Assembly (NCBI GenBank): GCA_029448655.1
Contig: JACCLO010000006.1
Location: 3,658,001 to 3,722,000 of the forward strand
Source of the DNA: Wolfiporia cocos
Lineage: Eukaryota > Basidiomycota > Agaricomycetes > Polyporales > Phaeolaceae
Length of the DNA stretch: 64,000 nt
Direction of reading: 5' to 3'
Part shown: positions 11,521 through 23,406 of the stretch, piece by piece
Numbering within the stretch: position 1 is the first letter of the stretch
How the letters are laid out: each line of letters opens with the position of its first letter
Made by a program: the position numbers and the translations under genes
The notes under the pieces: generated by a model
What the model saw: the letters and a program-made list of their open reading frames with translations, nothing else
What the model was told of the DNA's origin: nothing
Databases searched by the model: none

Positions 11521-11684
11521 TACACAAACATGTACAAATATCTTAGGAGTATATATGCCAGGCAGTCTTGAGCGTAAACCTCAGACTTGTCTTGGCCTTT
11601 GACGGCTAGTGTTCCCGGGACCAGGAAGGCGCCTTTGAGCGAGCCCCCTTCCCCCGGTTGAGTGCTAGTTTGTTGCTTGTGTCA
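11521..11684 (+). mobile_element. LTR-1-like 3' fragment, copy 1
   Basis: Shares the order CATGTACAAA, TATA box (AGTATATATG), CAGACTTGTCTTGGCC, AGGAAGGCGC and terminal TTGTGTCA with the copy at 11851-12006, and a weaker match to the element 1 LTR. The 5' part and flanking duplications are lost. Confidence 0.6.
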
Positions 11685-11850
11685 TGAACCCTCGATCAAC
11701 GAGAACCACCAATCGGGCCTAACCCACTACATTGCCATAGCCATCCAGCACTCCCCTAGCCGTACCAGCGCTTGCGCTCCGATGCCCTTACTGGCCACCA
11801 CGTAGCACGTAGCTTACCTCAGCGCTGACGCCTTACAGGCCACGCCATAA

Positions 11851-12006
11851 CATGTACAAACACATGTAGGAGTATATAAACACCAGACAGTCTTGAGCGA
11901 ACCTCAGACTTGTCTTGGCCATTTCAGCCTTAGATGCCCGGACCAGGAAGGCGCTTTCACGCGATCTCCCTTCCCCCGGTGTGTGTCTGAGGTTGTGCTT
12001 GTGTCA
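11851..12006 (+). mobile_element. LTR-1-like 3' fragment, copy 2
   Basis: Second copy of the fragment at 11521-11684, in the same orientation about 330 bp downstream, ending CTTGTGTCA. The pair could be the LTRs of a collapsed element or two separate insertions. A short (TA)n microsatellite follows at 12075-12099. Confidence 0.6.
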
Positions 12007-12128
12007 GACAACTTGGTTATTGAATTAGATAACCCTGAAGCTGTTGACTCCATAGATGGTGCTGACGACGACGATGTATATATACTATATATATATATGA
12101 ATCTACAAAATCATAGCTACCCTATAAT

Positions 12129-12236
12129 AACCCCGGCCTAAGCCTGAGCCGGGCCTGAGCCGTTACAGAGGGCCCTGATTGAGAGCCCGAGCCCTTCAAG
12201 GCCGAGCCCAAGCCCCGTGAGCCGGGCTTTGCACAT
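12129..12236. repeat. GC-palindromic GGCCCGG repeat
   Basis: Runs of CCGGCC/GAGCCGGGCC units ending GAGCCGGGCTTTGCACATCA, like the copies at 8749 and 55894. It lies about 200 bp past the 3' end of the MDR gene. Confidence 0.55.
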
Positions 12237-12433
12237 CATTCAATCTGAATATGCGATCGTTACGCCCGTGGTTCATATAAGTACCAAGTGTTTGCACCCG
12301 CCCCAGTCTTACACGCTCTTCATACACACAGACGGAGTCAACGGTGAAGTACATCCCCACGCATTCACATTCAAAAACGGTGAGCCCTTGCAGTACACTT
12401 GTTTTATATATACTCTGTCGCTTTCGCCCAGTC

Positions 12434-13685
12434 TCAAGCAGTCTCCTGCGGGTGTGCGACGAGCTTGATGTTGCTTACACCAGCTTGAAGCTTCTTCAGC
12501 CCATCGACGATGCCTTGCAAACCGTTGGGCAGCACTTCGACACGGTTGGGCTATTCCAGATGATCTAGTCAGAAACAGTGCCTGCTTTGGCGTGATCATC
12601 CATACCTTGATAGAGCCATTCTCGAGCAGCCTAGTGAGCTGCTTGTACAAGCTGGCACCCGTAGCACGGTTGTCCGGGGCATTGACGTTCCCGAAAACGT
12701 TCACGATCTTCCTGTCGCTGGTCCGCTTTGACTCAGGAATAGAGCTGGCGAGCACGAGCACGAGAGTGCCCCCGGAGGAGACTAGGTCATAAGCGACGAC
12801 CTGTGTGTCCGCCTCCGAGATTGCATCGTAGACGATCTGGATTGATGCGCTGGTGATGCTCGACACTTGCGCCTTCAGTTGCTCAGCGGAGAGCTTGCGG
12901 TCGAGGACGTGCGTGGCTCCCAGGCCGCGCAGGAAGTCGGCGTTGGTCAGAGATGCAGTAGTGATGATGGGGCTGAATCCTGCGAGCTTCGCGACCTGGA
13001 TCACTGTGCGTGGTGTTGGCAGATATCGGCGGGAACGTAAAATGGTGGCACATACCATACTGGCCGACTGAGCTGGCTCCGCCAAAGATGACAATCGGCT
13101 GTCCGGCGTAGTGTCCGCTTCCATTCTCCTCCCATGGGGGGTGCAGACCAGCACCGTTCGACTTGCCTGGGTTGAACAGACCGATCGCAGCGGTAGCCAA
13201 TCCAAGAGGGACAGTGGCTGCTTGGTCGAAGGAGAGTGAACTGGGAATCTGTGCGGTGTTGTTAGTGTTAAGGACCAGAGATAGTTTGCATACGACCGAC
13301 CTTGGCAGTAACGTCAGCATTCGCGAGAGTGTACTGCTGAAAGCCGGAAAACTCGTTGTTGCCGATGATTCCTTGGTTCAGGCTGCGGGAGGGTGAGTAT
13401 ATGCGTGCAGTAGATGGAGGGGGACGTCGCATACACCCTGTCGCCTTTGGCGAATCCAGTTACGCCCTCGCCGACCGCCTCGATGGTTCCGGCGATGTCA
13501 ACACCCAGGACAGAAGGGAATTCTTCAATAAAGATCCCATGAACCTGGATTTTCCAGTCGACGGGGTTCAAAGCGGCAGACTGGATCTTGATGAGCAACT
13601 GCCCCGGGCCAGGCTTGGGAATGGGCGTGGTGTCGACGGCAAACGAGCCCAGCTTAGCGGTAAGGAGCAGCGATTTCTGGGACAT
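12434..13685 (-). CDS. Zinc-type alcohol dehydrogenase-like / enoyl reductase, MDR superfamily
   Basis: Five exons fit with frame closure: 13685-13435, 13382-13301, 13248-13056, 13003-12606, 12550-12434, giving 346 aa, the usual length. The N-terminal GroES-like part has the MDR pattern ALNPVDWK...FPSVLGVDIAG...GEGV..F..GDRV; the Rossmann part has FGGASSVGQ, the NAD(P)H-binding glycine motif. The structural-zinc cysteine cluster is not seen, as in quinone oxidoreductase and toxD-like trans-enoyl reductases. Expected to be a cytosolic NAD(P)H-dependent oxidoreductase; the substrate cannot be told and no secondary-metabolite core gene is nearby. The start is the Met of MSQKS, just after a TATA-like box; an in-frame Met further upstream is less likely. 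Confidence 0.9.
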
Positions 13686-13760
13686 TGTGGTTGCGGTGGT
13701 ACTTGGCGGTTGGCGGGGAGTGTGGTATGAGCTGATGGGGGACCATCGCAAGTGCTGTCC

Positions 13761-13767
13761 TTATAAA
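13761..13767 (-). promoter_or_regulatory. TATA-like box of the MDR gene
   Basis: TTTATAA on the minus strand, about 76 bp upstream of the chosen start codon at 13685, a plausible core promoter spacing. Confidence 0.45.
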
Positions 13768-14617
13768 TGTGCCCGGGTGCGCCTTCGAGATTGTTCCACA
13801 CTAGGTGTTAGGAGGCGTACGCGTCGACTCTCATGGGATTGTGCAATCGCAATTGCTAAGAATACGCCTGGATCTGCATCGTGCGTTAATCAGCGCGTCT
13901 ATGCGACAGTGGCTTAGTGAGACTCGTCCAAGAGGGGGCGTACGGGAGAACATGCGCGCGAGATTAGTCAGTCATGGCGGGAGGTGATGTGGGTGCGCGC
14001 TGCATAGGCCGCAGTCATTCCAGATAATCCTGAGAACATCAACGAGTACCATACAAGTCTCTGTAGCCTGCAGAAGAGCACTCAATGGCTTCTCTTGACG
14101 CAGCAAGGAGGAGCATTTGCTGCCTGCGAGACCATTGCGCGAGATGAGCAACACGAAAGTCTTCTGTCAGGAGTCTAGCCTCATTGGATACTCCGCAATG
14201 CCTCAGGAAACGAATGGGAAGATGTGCTCAGCCCAGCGGCCAGCTATGTCGATAACGCAAGAAAGCACGACTAAGAGTGCACACGCAATAATCCTAACTG
14301 TGCCTCATGCTTCAGGTACTGAATTCTTTCAGTCGCTGACCAAACTATTCAGGATCCAGATGTGCACGGGGTACCAGGAGCAGCAAGATGCAGCGCCAGT
14401 CCAAGCAGGCAATCCCGTCCAGCGCATGATCCTGCACGAGGGACGTTGATGTAGAGTGTTTGATCTGGCGTATATAACAGCGCAAGTTGCAATGGGAGTA
14501 GCTGCACATAACGCTCATGAATGGCTTCCATACGGATGTCGATCCGCCGGCCGGATCCGCGGTCAATTCAAACGAAATGTTATGCTATATTCTACATTGC
14601 AGAAGCCATGCGCCTCC
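13768..14617. other. Intergenic, nothing recognised
   Basis: About 850 bp between the MDR gene and the 3' end of the carrier gene. Only short scattered ORFs without family resemblance; no RNA gene or repeat seen. Confidence 0.5.
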
Positions 14618-15823
14618 CTACACTCCCAACACCCGCTTCCCCCACTGCCACACCGCAAAGCTGACCGCCGTCATCGGCACGATCTTCAAGTACCCGATGC
14701 CCAGGCCGACATAGAACCCGCGCCACCCGCCCGCGGCCCATATCGCGCGCGCGGTCTCGCCCCAGCGCATCCAGCGGTCCGGGCGCGTGAGCCCGCCGAC
14801 CTGCATGCGCCGGCGGACGACCTCGAACGGGTAGGACACCGTCTGTGCGAGCGCGCCCGAGACGGCGCCGATGCCGAGGTCGAGGAGCGGCGTCGGCTTC
14901 GGGCGGGGGTTGCTCGGGGCGGGCGGAGGGACAAGGCGCGCGCGGAGGAAGCCCCAGGTGAGGAAGGACGTCCCCGCGTAAGGCACCATGCCGACGATGG
15001 TGACCGTGAAGCCGCGGTAGAACTTGAGGATGGGGAAGCGCGTGAAGAGCGCCGTGGTGGATGCGGGCGCGAGGGGAGAGGAGGAGGACGGGGGGACGCT
15101 TGCCCCTTCGCGGTAGATTTGGAGGATGGCGCCGATGAAGGACGGGCGGTGCGCGTGTGCTGCGGCACCGTCTTGGGTGGGGAGGGAGCGCGTGCGGAAG
15201 GCCATGCGTACGCGCGTGAGCTCGAGGGGGTAGGTGAATAGGACGGATATCGTTCCTGGCGAGGATGTGTCAGCGTGAGTGGCGTGGAGGTGATGTATGC
15301 CGCACCGGAGATGGCCCCGGCAGAGAACCGACGGAGGTTGGTTTGAGACTCTCTTGTCGGCATTAGATACTATGGGATGTCAGAGTAGGCTTGGAGGAGT
15401 TTTGGTATGTTACGCACATATTCGACCTGGTCGTATGCCATGAATTTAATGGCCGCGTACGGAAATATGCGGAATAGGGTCGCAGAGTGACCCTGCAGCA
15501 GCCCGCGGACGCCATTCTCTCTGTAGATCTGTCCTGCAGCCCGAAAGCACCCGCTCCACGTTCCTACAGCGGCAGGCATGAGAGGTCGTCCACGCACGCA
15601 TCGTGCAACGCACCTGCATACTTCTGGAAATCTGGGTTCGATGCTTGAAAGAGGATCTTTACTCTGTCAAGAGGTGCAACGACTGTCTTTGCCTGGGCGC
15701 AGAATGAGCACATCGGTTAGACGTGTACGGATGACTCACAACACAGCCAGCGACGCCACCCGCAAGGCCCGAGCGAACTATATAGTGCAGGCTCTGTGTG
15801 TTGGATGAACCATCAGCACGCAT
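14618..15823 (-). CDS. Mitochondrial carrier (SLC25), Leu5/CoA-carrier-like
   Basis: Five exons fit with frame closure: 15823-15740, 15692-15614, 15563-15418, 15369-15306, 15255-14618, giving 336 aa, normal for the family. The three tandem repeats each show the carrier signature P-x-[DE]-x-x-[KR]: [16 protein letters not shown] and YPFEVVRRR, each at the end of an odd-numbered helix. Six membrane helices of the inner mitochondrial membrane are expected. The wording of repeats 1 and 2 ([25 protein letters not shown]) recalls yeast Leu5 and SLC25A16/A42, which transport coenzyme A; that assignment is by recall. It is divergent from HOP2 across 284 bp. Confidence 0.9.
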
Positions 15824-16107
15824 CCGAGAATTGTCCTATTTCATGCAATGCGCGTCCGTGTCGTGTATTGCTGTGCCCGCCGTGGTCGACGGTGGTCGTG
15901 GAGGAGGAGGAAGGACTGTGCGTCGTTAGAGCGGGACGACGTGCCAGAGGAGGGCAAGGCCGAGGACCAAGAGCCCGACGCGCACGTGAATACGCCACGT
16001 GATGAGCGCGTCTGCTGCGCGCCCCGCGTTTGTTTTCTCTTCCCCACAGCCGCCCGCTTCCCCGGACACAGGCACATCTCATCACCCGCGCGGCGCTCGT
16101 CGTTCCA
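15824..16107. promoter_or_regulatory. Shared divergent promoter region (carrier / HOP2)
   Basis: The 284 bp between two head-to-head start codons must hold both promoters. No clear TATA box on either side. Apparent long ORFs here are GC-rich shadows. Confidence 0.5.
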
Positions 16108-17222
16108 ATGTCTGCAAAGCCGAAAGCATCCGAGACCAAGGTCCCCGTCCTCAAGGGCCAAGAAGGTGCGTGTGCTGCGCGCAGTGACGCGGTGTATGCG
16201 CTCATGGACGGCTCAGCGGAGCAGAAGGTGCTCGAATACATCAAGCGGGTCCGTTCTCGACCCTCACGATCCTAGCGGAGACTCACCGCGGCCTCGGCGC
16301 TCGCAGATGAACCGCCCCTTCGGTGCCGTCGACGTCTCCGCAAACCTCAAGGGCGCCGTACCGAAGACCGCGACCCAGAAGATCCTCGTCGCGCTCGCGG
16401 AAAAGGGCGAGCTCGTTCAGAAAACGTATGGTGCGTGTCCCAGGTGCAATTGACGCGCATATATGCGCATTAGCGACGTGCCGCATAGGCAAGACGACGT
16501 TCTTCGTGGCGAACCAGGCCAACCTGGAGGACATGCCCGCGGAGAAGCTCGCATCGCTCGAGGCAGAGTGCAAGGCCATCGAGGAGGACAGCAAGGTGCT
16601 CGCAGCCGAGGTGCGGACAGCCTCGGCAGGTAGGTTGCGCCGCCGCCGGTGCGGCTCACGAGATCTGATCAGATGAGCAGAGCTGGCGAAGCTCAAGGCA
16701 ACGCCAACCGACGCGGGACTCGCGGTGTCACTAGACGAGGCGGATGCTGCGGTACGGCTTCGTTCATGACGTCGCCTTCTCACGACCCTTGCAGAGTTTT
16801 CCCCGACATTCGACCACGGTTACGTGGGATCAGGGTGGTAAGCTGACGCTGCGGCACGCATACAGGCGGCGAGACTCCGGGAGAGGCTGAAGCCTCTGCG
16901 ATCTGGCACGCCGCTGGTGACCGCTGGGGAGCTCGCACAGCTGGACGCCGACTGGACCAAGTGGAGAACGGAATGGGTGCGCAGAAAGAAGATCTTCACC
17001 AAGTGCGTGGACGGCATGCTCCGAAACGCGTGCAGTGTCGTGCAGGCTGATGCGAGCGTGCTGGGCAGTTTCTGGCAGCTCGCTACAGATGCGCTCCCGC
17101 CACAGGAGGCGACCGAACTGGCTGAAGACCTCGGGATTGAGTTTGACACGCCGGAACATGGCGCCGTCGAGTCTGGACCGCTTTGCTCTCTGGGGACGGT
17201 GCTGGGAAAGCGAAGACGGTGA
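16108..17222 (+). CDS. HOP2: Homologous-pairing protein 2 (HOP2/TBPIP/PSMC3IP)
   Basis: Five exons fit with frame closure: 16108-16248, 16307-16430, 16489-16629, 16681-16751, 16866-17222; 277 aa, longer than the roughly 210-230 aa usual. The N-terminal winged-helix TBPIP domain is very recognisable: VLEYIKRMNRPFGAVDVSAN, then KTATQKILVALAEKG and YGKTTFFVANQ. It is followed by a coiled coil (LEAECKAIEEDSKVLAAEV...) and a C-terminal helical part (WRTEWVRRKKIF...EDLGIEFDTPEH). HOP2 pairs with Mnd1 and helps Rad51/Dmc1 strand invasion in meiosis. No Mnd1 gene is in the window. The extra residues near 16165-16185 read through a possible small intron that does not keep frame when removed. Confidence 0.9.
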
Positions 17223-17578
17223 ATCCGGCGGGCGAGGAACGCGACATCCTCATGTACCTGTTTGCGGTGTGTGCGAGAATGTTGTCTGCGGTCGTTGTGT
17301 GGCGTTGTAGATCATGTGCATATTCGATGATGTCCATGTCCAGGCTTGACGGTGGCGACCGCGTGCCCGGTCCCCGCCGCCGGTCGTGCCAAGCCTGATC
17401 GAGGGCACGCAGCCAATGAGCGTGTCCGAAAGAAGCGCGTACATTGTGGCTGCCACATGCTCGCGGAGTTCAAAAGTCGAGGTGGGGCGGGTATTTGAGC
17501 CTCGCCGTCATTTTCCTGCCAGCCCCATCCTCTGCCCCCGTTGTTTGTTCGTCTCCTAATCTACCTCCACGCATAACC
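17223..17578. other. Intergenic, nothing recognised
   Basis: 356 bp holding the 3' region of HOP2 and the promoter of the glycoprotein gene. A pyrimidine-rich stretch (about 17505-17575) directly precedes the start codon, common for highly expressed fungal genes. Confidence 0.4.
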
Positions 17579-18897
17579 ATGTCTACCGTCGCTCTTTCCG
17601 CTCTTTTGGCCGCCGCCGCCGCCGTCTCTGGCGCGTACGCCCAGACCACCACCTCCGTCGCCCCTCTCGTCGACCACACCTACGCCTACTCCGATGTCGT
17701 AAGTCTGCACGCGCACCCGGCCGCGCACAGCGTCTGACCGACGCGACAGCCCTACCAAGTCGAGCCCACCGGCGACATCCGTGGAAACCAGGTCGGCTAC
17801 AACAAGTGCAACTCCACCACCGAGAACCAGGACTCGTACTGTCAGACTTTGATTGCGAACCAGATCGATGGTGCGTCCAGCCGTGCGTCCCCGCGCTCGT
17901 CGTGCTCATGAAAGCCAGACTTTTGTCTCTGGTCCTCGCCCACCCCGAACAACACCATCGGTGACTCCGAGGCGTACGAAGTCGCGTGGTGCTCCAAGAA
18001 GGGTCACGGCACGCGTATTATGCCCGAGGGCACCCTCAAGGGTGTCCAGTACCTCACCACCCCCGACTACATCATGATTGTCGGTTTCATTGACCAGACC
18101 AAGCTGAACCTTCTGGCCAACGACTCGGGAGGAGAGCTCGACCCTCACGGCGCCGACTTGGTGAGCGTGTCCGGGCCTTTTTTTTCGCGCCAAGGCTGAC
18201 GCGCAATGCAGCTCGGTAACCCCATGGGTGGTCTGCTGTACTCCAACCAATACCCCACCGGCAACACGAACAACAACTCGTACACGCAGATCATTGAATG
18301 GGTTCAGTGAGTGCCGACGTCTCCGCGCCTCGAACGCTATTCTCATCGCGGCACAGGTACATCGGTAACGACCAGTTCTGCCTGAAGCTCTGCAACCCCG
18401 CCGAGACGGACGCGAACAACGTCGGTCTTTGCGAGAACCGCTACGACGAGATTGGTATCAGCTACAACTGCCCCAACGCCGCCCAGAACGGCACGTTCGA
18501 GGTCTGCGAGGCCGACTCGATGTCCCCCGTCGGCCAGTACACGACCGACGGCTACACGACGACCTGGACGCAGCCCTGGAGCGGTGTGATCAGCGTGCCC
18601 TACACGCCGACGATCCCCGCGTCGTCCAACTGCCGCACGTTCCACTCGACCGACCTGTACACTGACGTCGTCCAGCCGACCTCGACTGCGACGTCCGGCG
18701 CTTCCTCTGCTTCGGTTACTGCGTCCAGCTCTGGCGCCAGCAACGGCGCCAGCTCGAGTGCTACTCGCACTGGCTCCTCGGGCTCCGCGACTGCGACCGG
18801 CGCTGCGTCGGGCAACACGAGCGGCGCGGGTTCAGTGCGCATCTCGGCGCTCGCGACCCTTGCCGGTGTCGCGTTCGCGGTTGTGTTCATGGCTTGA
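17579..18897 (+). CDS. Secreted, probably GPI-anchored glycoprotein
   Basis: Five exons fit with frame closure: 17579-17698, 17750-17870, 17919-18160, 18212-18306, 18357-18897; 372 aa. The N-terminus is a signal peptide (alanine-rich hydrophobic core, likely cleavage after AYA). The mature part has many cysteines and N-glycosylation sequons, a C-terminal Ser/Thr/Ala/Gly-rich tail of about 60 residues, and ends in a hydrophobic segment without charged residues, the pattern of a GPI-attachment signal. It recalls a basidiomycete family often labelled 'macrophage activating glycoprotein'; the biochemical role is unknown to me. The cell wall or outer plasma membrane leaflet is the expected location. 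Confidence 0.85.
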
Positions 18898-19330
18898 GAG
18901 GTGGAGAGGGCTTTCGTGATACACGAGCACGTTAGTTGATGTCGGGTCCCGCTGGAACGATGATCGCATTCACGTCTGGTGCCTTGAACGGACTACCCAT
19001 ACCCTCCGTTACAATACCATTTGATAACCCCACAGGGCCGTAAGCGTGTGAACAGCGAGATTGACCGATATGAAGAGGTTCCAGAGTGCCGGGCCCGGCG
19101 CGAAACTAGCATGGGTGAATGCAAGGGAGTGCTGAAGGACTGCGAAGATTTAAATGCGAAACAGATACAGCAGCCGTTGAAAGAACAGCCTCGGGGACGA
19201 TGGTAAGCGGCAGCTCGCGCAGCGTTCGGCTTACCACACGGACAAGCAAACGCCATTGCCGCTCGTCCCAGTATAATCACAGGTGGCCCCTGCAGCCAGC
19301 CCCGAGTCCTCGCCTCCTCCTCCTCCTCCC
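18898..19330. other. Intergenic, nothing recognised
   Basis: 433 bp between the glycoprotein and phosphatidylserine decarboxylase genes; no ORF, repeat or RNA recognised. Confidence 0.45.
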
Positions 19331-22300
19331 ATGGTCGCCATCACGAAGAAGAGGACGCTCAAGCTCGGCCGTGCGCTCAAGTCTGCCGCACGCCTGCCTG
19401 CACGCGTCTCCGGCGGCAGAGGCAGCGGCAGGAACACCTTCTCCCCCCAGCCCGGCGAGGCCCCTGTCGTCCGTCTCCGCGTCCAGGTCCTGGGCTGCCG
19501 CGACCTCGTGGCGAAGGACAGGAATGGCTTCAGCGACCCGTGCGTGTCCACTGCCTGCGACAGCGCAGCGTCCGCGCGCCGCTGACCCCTCTCGCCCGCC
19601 CAGCTTCGTCGTCGTTTCGCTCCTCCGTGACCGCCACCAGACTCCCGTCGTGAAGCGCAACCTGAACCCCACCTACGCGCCAAAGGATGCCACGTTCGAC
19701 TTTCCGATATACCTGTCGCTCGCCGACAGGCTCGGCGTCGTCGAGTTCGTCATCTGGGACAAGGACAAGATGCTCAGGAAGGACTACCTCGGCGAGGCGA
19801 ACATCCTGCTCGAGGACTGGTTCAGAGACGGAAACGCGTTTGACTTTCACTCGCCAGGCAACAAGGTAGCGTGTCCGTCGATCGCTGCACAAAGCCACTC
19901 ATGAGTGCCGTGCAGCCCATTTCTGCGCCCATCGTCTCGACCAGGACGTCCACGCTCGCGACGGGCACGATACAAATCAAGCTCGGCTTCGTATGTGCGG
20001 GGGACGGGGGTCTCGCTCCCATCATGAACTACGGCGACATCTTCGCCGAGCTCGTGAAGCGCTCCCGCCCAAGCCTCGTCTCTGCGCCTCCGGTATGTTC
20101 CTCGATCGTAGCGCGCAGCGTTCTGACGTGCCGAACGGGCGATCACAGACGGAAGGGATTGGCACCATACGCTCCCATCAGACCGGCCCTGAGTACCAGG
20201 ATGACGGCCTCTCGACGGACGAGGGCGACTCCTCGGACGAGGAGGACGACGAGGTCCCCCCGCTCGCCCCGATATACATCCCGCCCCCGGAGCAGGATCT
20301 GCCTGTCGTCCAGCGACCGGCGGCGGACACGCTCGTCACGCCGACGCCCACCCCGGCGACCGCGAAGCCCCCTTCCAGCTACAAACCGCCGTCTCCCTCC
20401 TTCAAGAGCATCCCAAAGATATTCCCCAAGCGTACAAACTCTGGCAAGTTCAGCTTAGCCGAATCGACTTCGCTTCCGAGCCCGGGGCTGCCTGGTCGGC
20501 CGGCGAGCACGCCGCCGTCCTCGTCCACGTCTTCGACGCCGCCTGCACGAGCTGGCCTCGCGACCAGGGCGAGGTTTCGCAAGTCATGGGGCCATCCCAA
20601 GGGAAAAGAGTTCAACTTCTCCGCGGCCAACGACATCCTCGGGATCGTCATGCTCGAGATCCATGGCGCGTATGACCTTCCCAAGCTGAAGAACAGTCAG
20701 TCGTTCTGCCTTGCATGCTGTGCTGCTGATCGAGCGGCCGCCTTCCGCAGTCACACGCACGGGGTGGGACATGGACCCCTTCGTCGTCATCTCCTTTGGC
20801 AAGAAGGTCTTTCGCACGCGCGTCATCCGCCACTCGCTGAACCCCACATGGGACGAGAAGCTGCTCTTTCATGTGCGCCGGTACGAGACCGCGTTCAAGG
20901 TGCAGCTCACCGTCCTCGACTGGGACAAGCTCTCGTCCAACGACCACGTTGGCGATGCGAGCTTCGACGTCGCCGAGCTCCTCGAGAACGCGCCGCAGAA
21001 GGACCCGGCCACGGGTCTTTATCCGCATGATGTAGACGGCTCGCACCCCATGCAGGAGTTCAAACTGCCTCTGACAACGGCGAAGGAAGCGGCATGGGAG
21101 GCGAAGTACAAGCCTGTGCTCACGATCCGGTGAGCGCCCGTCCTTGCTTGTGGCGGGGGCGCAGCTGAGTGACGTGCAGCGCTAAATACCAACCGTATGA
21201 TGCTCTCCGTCAGCGGTTTTGGCGACAGTATCTCAAGCAGTACGCTACAGATGACGCTAACGCGCTTTCCCACATGGAGCTTGCTACGATGCTCGACTCG
21301 CTGGGCTCAACGCTGTCACGAGAGACTGTCAACTCCTTCTTTACAAGATTCGGGAAGAAGCCCCGTGAGGATTCGCTCACCGTGAACGAAGCCATCCAGT
21401 GCCTTGAGACAGAACTGAGTCGTCCGCGAAGCGAAAAGAAGCTCGTCGACCCCGAGGACAGCGGACTCGACCCTAGCGCGCCTGTTACGCCTTCTGCGAC
21501 GAACCCGAACGGGTTCGAGTACCAGCTCTCTCTGAACCTCGACAGGCTCGACTTTTCGGGGCCGCCGCTCAACTACGGCTTCCCGGCTTCTACGGAGCAC
21601 GCGTCGCTGGACAGCAGCCTCTCCCGAACAGCGCCTAGCTCGCCGGACGCAGATTTGCTCAACAAGCCTGCCCGACCGTCGCCGTACATGACCGAGCCGA
21701 TGCAACAGCCTCTTGCTGAAGTGGCTGATCCAAGCACTTACTCGCTCCCTGCGTTCACGCGAGAGCCGTCTGGGTCCTCGTCCGATCCTGAAGACTCGTC
21801 CGCGTCGAACGGCTCCGGATCCAACGGGGAACCGCCAAGGACGCCCGACGACCTGTTCGAGCGTGTCATCAACATCAAAGTCTGCCCCCTTTGTCACGGA
21901 CCGCGGATAAACTCGAAGGGCGAGGTGGACATCGTGACGCACATCGCGATATGCGCCAGCCAGGATTGGACGACCGTAGACAGGATCATGGTGAGCAATT
22001 TCGTGACGGCGAGCCAGGCGCAGCGCAAGTGGTACACGAAGGTCATCGCGAAGGGCCTACGCGGGAACTACAAGCTGGGAGCGGTACGGTTACATGTGCC
22101 CTTCGCGCGACTGTGTGCTTCTCAACTGTTCATGACATAGAACTCGGCCAACATTATCGTGCAGAATCGCCTGACTGGGCAGCTGGAAGAGGAAAAGATG
22201 CAGGTGTACGTTCGTCTCGGTATTCGTCTACTTTACAAGGTGTGTTGGCGTGGTCCGACCTTTGTCTTTGCGCGCTGAACGTTTGGACTACAGGGTTGGA

Positions 22301-23406
22301 AAAGCCGAATGGAAGGGGCGAGAGGTGTGCAAATTCTCGTTTTGTTAGTCCCATCGTTGACCGCTTCTCTGCAGCTCGGCGCCTTCTGAGGAACATGTCC
22401 ATCAAACAGGGGCTGAAGTACGACTCTCCAGAATCCAAGAGAGACATCCCATCGTTCATCGCTTTCCATAATCTCAACGTCGACGAAATTCTGGAACCTC
22501 TGGAATCATTCAGTACGCTCCGCTTGTTCTTGCGCTTCACAAGTCGATGATGTTGATTGCACTCAAGAAACATTCAATCAGTTCTTCTACAGGTGCGTGC
22601 CATCGAACGGATGTCTATCATGTACGCTAAGACGATGATCTGTGCAGAAAGCTGAAGCCAAGCGCGAGGCCTACCGAGTCTCCTGACGACAAATACAGGC
22701 TTGTTAGTTGCGCCGACTGTCGCCTCATGGTATTCGAGACCGTCAACGAGGCTACGCAGCTGTGGATCAAGGGTCGTGAGTTCACCGTTGCGCGATTGCT
22801 AGGAGAGCGGTATCGCTCGGAGACGGAACGCTATGCAGGCGGCGCGCTTTGTATCTTTCGTTTGGCGCCTCAGGATTACCACCGTTTTCACTCACCTGTC
22901 GATGGAACGATTGGTCCGATGACGTACATCGCTGGAGAGTACTACACTGTCAACGTGAGTGCCATGTATTGATGCAAGATGCCTATAGTTCATCGTCAGC
23001 AACAGCCGCAAGCCATACGGACTGCTCTCGACGTGTACGGCGAGAACGCTCGCAAGATCGTCCCCATCGACAGCCCGCAGTTTGGGCGCGTAATGACCGT
23101 TTGTATCGGCGCAATGATGGTCGGCAGTATTATCACCACCGTGAAGGAGGGAGAACAGGTAATGCGAGGCCAAGAATTGGGATACTTTGCATTTGGTATG
23201 CGCCACTTTTACCGGTGTTGTTTGCTTCCATTAACTCGCCGCCTTCAGGAGGATCCACACTCGTTGTGCTGTTCGAGAAAGGCGTCGTCGAATGGGATGA
23301 GGACCTGTTGGTCAACAGCCGTGCGTGTCTGGAAACTCTTGTCCGGGTTGGTATGGGTATCGGGCGCGGTCACCGCCCACATACCGAATCAGATCATTCT
23401 CGATAA
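19331..23406 (+). CDS. PSD2: Phosphatidylserine decarboxylase, PSD2-like, with two C2 domains
   Basis: Thirteen exons close in frame: 19331-19539, 19604-19865, 19916-20092, 20149-20695, 20751-21129, 21180-22083, 22141-22239, 22294-22324, 22375-22512, 22568-22592, 22648-22954, 23006-23195, 23249-23406; 1141 aa. Order: first C2 domain (about 19450-19865), proline/serine-rich linker, second C2 domain (about 20640-21129, [12 protein letters not shown]), an EF-hand-like stretch, a CPLC zinc-type segment, then the catalytic PSD domain. The C-terminal GGST is the serine-protease-like self-cleavage site that makes the pyruvoyl cofactor (usually LGST). It converts phosphatidylserine to phosphatidylethanolamine and CO2 in the Golgi/endosome branch of phospholipid synthesis; the C2 domains bind membranes. 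A GTG at 19283 was not used because ATG at 19331 follows. Confidence 0.92.

Noticed and set aside
12075..12099. TA-rich tract as a regulatory element
   Set aside because: Simple (TA)n microsatellite without context.
14456..15363. Long ORFs on other frames over the mitochondrial carrier
   Set aside because: Arg/Ala/Ser-rich shadows of a GC-rich real gene.
16165..16184. Small intron in HOP2 exon 1 (GTGCGT...GCAG)
   Set aside because: Removing it breaks the frame of the following winged-helix exon; read-through keeps frame.
15796..16783. Several 100-200 codon ORFs over the carrier/HOP2 gap and HOP2
   Set aside because: They cross introns and splice sites of HOP2 and have shadow composition.
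19283..19330. N-terminal extension of the phosphatidylserine decarboxylase
   Set aside because: It would need a GTG start; the ATG at 19331 gives a normal N-terminus.
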